64,000 nucleotides of DNA from Opitutus sp. (GTDB taxonomy: Bacteria > Verrucomicrobiota > Verrucomicrobiia > Opitutales > Opitutaceae). The position numbers were made by a program, and so were the translations under genes. Positions 63,604 through 64,000 of the stretch are shown here, piece by piece. Below the pieces are notes generated by a model. That model was given only the letters and a program-made list of their open reading frames with translations. It made no database searches and had not been told where the DNA came from. The stretch lies in assembly GCA_024998815.1 (NCBI GenBank), contig JACEUQ010000002.1, positions 882,501 through 946,500 of the forward strand, given 5' to 3'. The first letter of the stretch is position 1; the number at the start of each line of letters is the position of its first letter.

Positions 63604-64000
63604 AACTCAGATTAGAACGACTAAGTACAAAAAATGCGTCTGCAAGTGTTTTTAAATTGCCCACGAAACACACGAAATGGCACGAAAAAAAACCATCAAT
63701 CCGCGGCATATTGGCCCACGGAACACACGGAATACACGGAAGAAAAAACTTTATTAAACCGTTTTTAAGCTCAACCGAATTGGCCAGGGACGGCCAACCT
63801 TACACCCAGTAGCGTTGTCCGTCCTCGGCAGATTTGGCCACAAAAAGCACAATAGGACACGAAAAAATCAGCCGCAGGCAAATACCGTCAAACGATTTAG
63901 CCGCAAAAAAGCGCAGAAGTCGCAAAACAAACCATCAATAAAGAGTAGCCGGCTTGGATCTTTTCAGTTACCCGATTCTTCCGTGTGTTCTGTGGGCAAT
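63604..64000. other. Repeat-rich non-coding end of the window
   Basis: No gene is seen. Phased repeats include CCCACGAAACACACGAAATG (63660), CCCACGGAACACACGGAATA (63715), GGCCACAAAAAGCACAATAG (63836), TTTAGCCGCAAAAAAGCGCA (63897) and the inverted CTTCCGTGTGTTCTGTGGGC (63979). Confidence 0.7.

Overview
The window looks like chromosomal DNA of a verrucomicrobium, most likely of the Opitutales/Opitutaceae type. This is an inference from the gene content: a division/cell-wall (dcw) cluster with a MurC-MurB fusion, Hanks-type kinase and sigma-54 genes, a DUF3516 helicase, high GC, few clear Shine-Dalgarno sequences, and intergenic DNA full of short phased repeats. No rRNA or species-diagnostic gene is present.

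Region 1 (1-16.5 kb, all minus strand) is an almost complete dcw operon. In transcription order it reads mraZ, a small unknown ORF, rsmH, ftsL-like, ftsI, murE, murF, mraY, murD, a LysM lipoprotein gene, ftsW, murG, murC-murB (fused), ddl and ftsQ (cut by the window edge). Most junctions overlap as ATGA or TGATG, which implies translational coupling. Four TGGGN repeats at exact 10-bp spacing lie just upstream of mraZ and match the known MraZ operator.

Region 2 (16.5-21.9 kb) is accessory. It holds a two-gene module (a sigma-70 region 4-like protein and a 145-aa protein) whose third gene is cut by an IS21-type element. The element is 3.4 kb and carries two extra genes ahead of istA/istB. Its other end truncates an EamA transporter gene.

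Region 3 (22-32 kb) is housekeeping and regulation: ferrochelatase; a coupled operon of a Ser/Thr kinase, rpoN and an ArsR-methyltransferase fusion; an IscA-type protein; a MenG/UbiE methyltransferase; an HU-family protein; a NarL-type two-component pair; and LexA.

Region 4 (32-39.8 kb) is phosphate uptake (pstS, pstC, pstA, pstB, phoU) with a porin gene upstream that has a Pho-box-like site, then a tRNA-Pro(CGG).

Region 5 (40-47.4 kb) holds a Ski2-like helicase, an OFA-family transporter, pyruvate formate-lyase and its activase gene, which is truncated by an insertion sequence.

Region 6 (47.4-57.4 kb) is an insertion-sequence island. Two 1807-bp IS copies in inverted orientation flank two DUF4143 ATPases, a phosphatase remnant and a YefM/YoeB-type toxin-antitoxin locus whose toxin is split by the second copy. 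A third, distinct IS follows.

Region 7 (57.4-64 kb) has a secreted clan-A-like glycoside hydrolase whose coding sequence contains heptanucleotide repeat arrays, an undecaprenyl-phosphate sugar transferase, a HEPN/MNT pair, and a DUF4160 (frameshifted)/DUF2442 pair. These sit among dense dispersed intergenic repeats.
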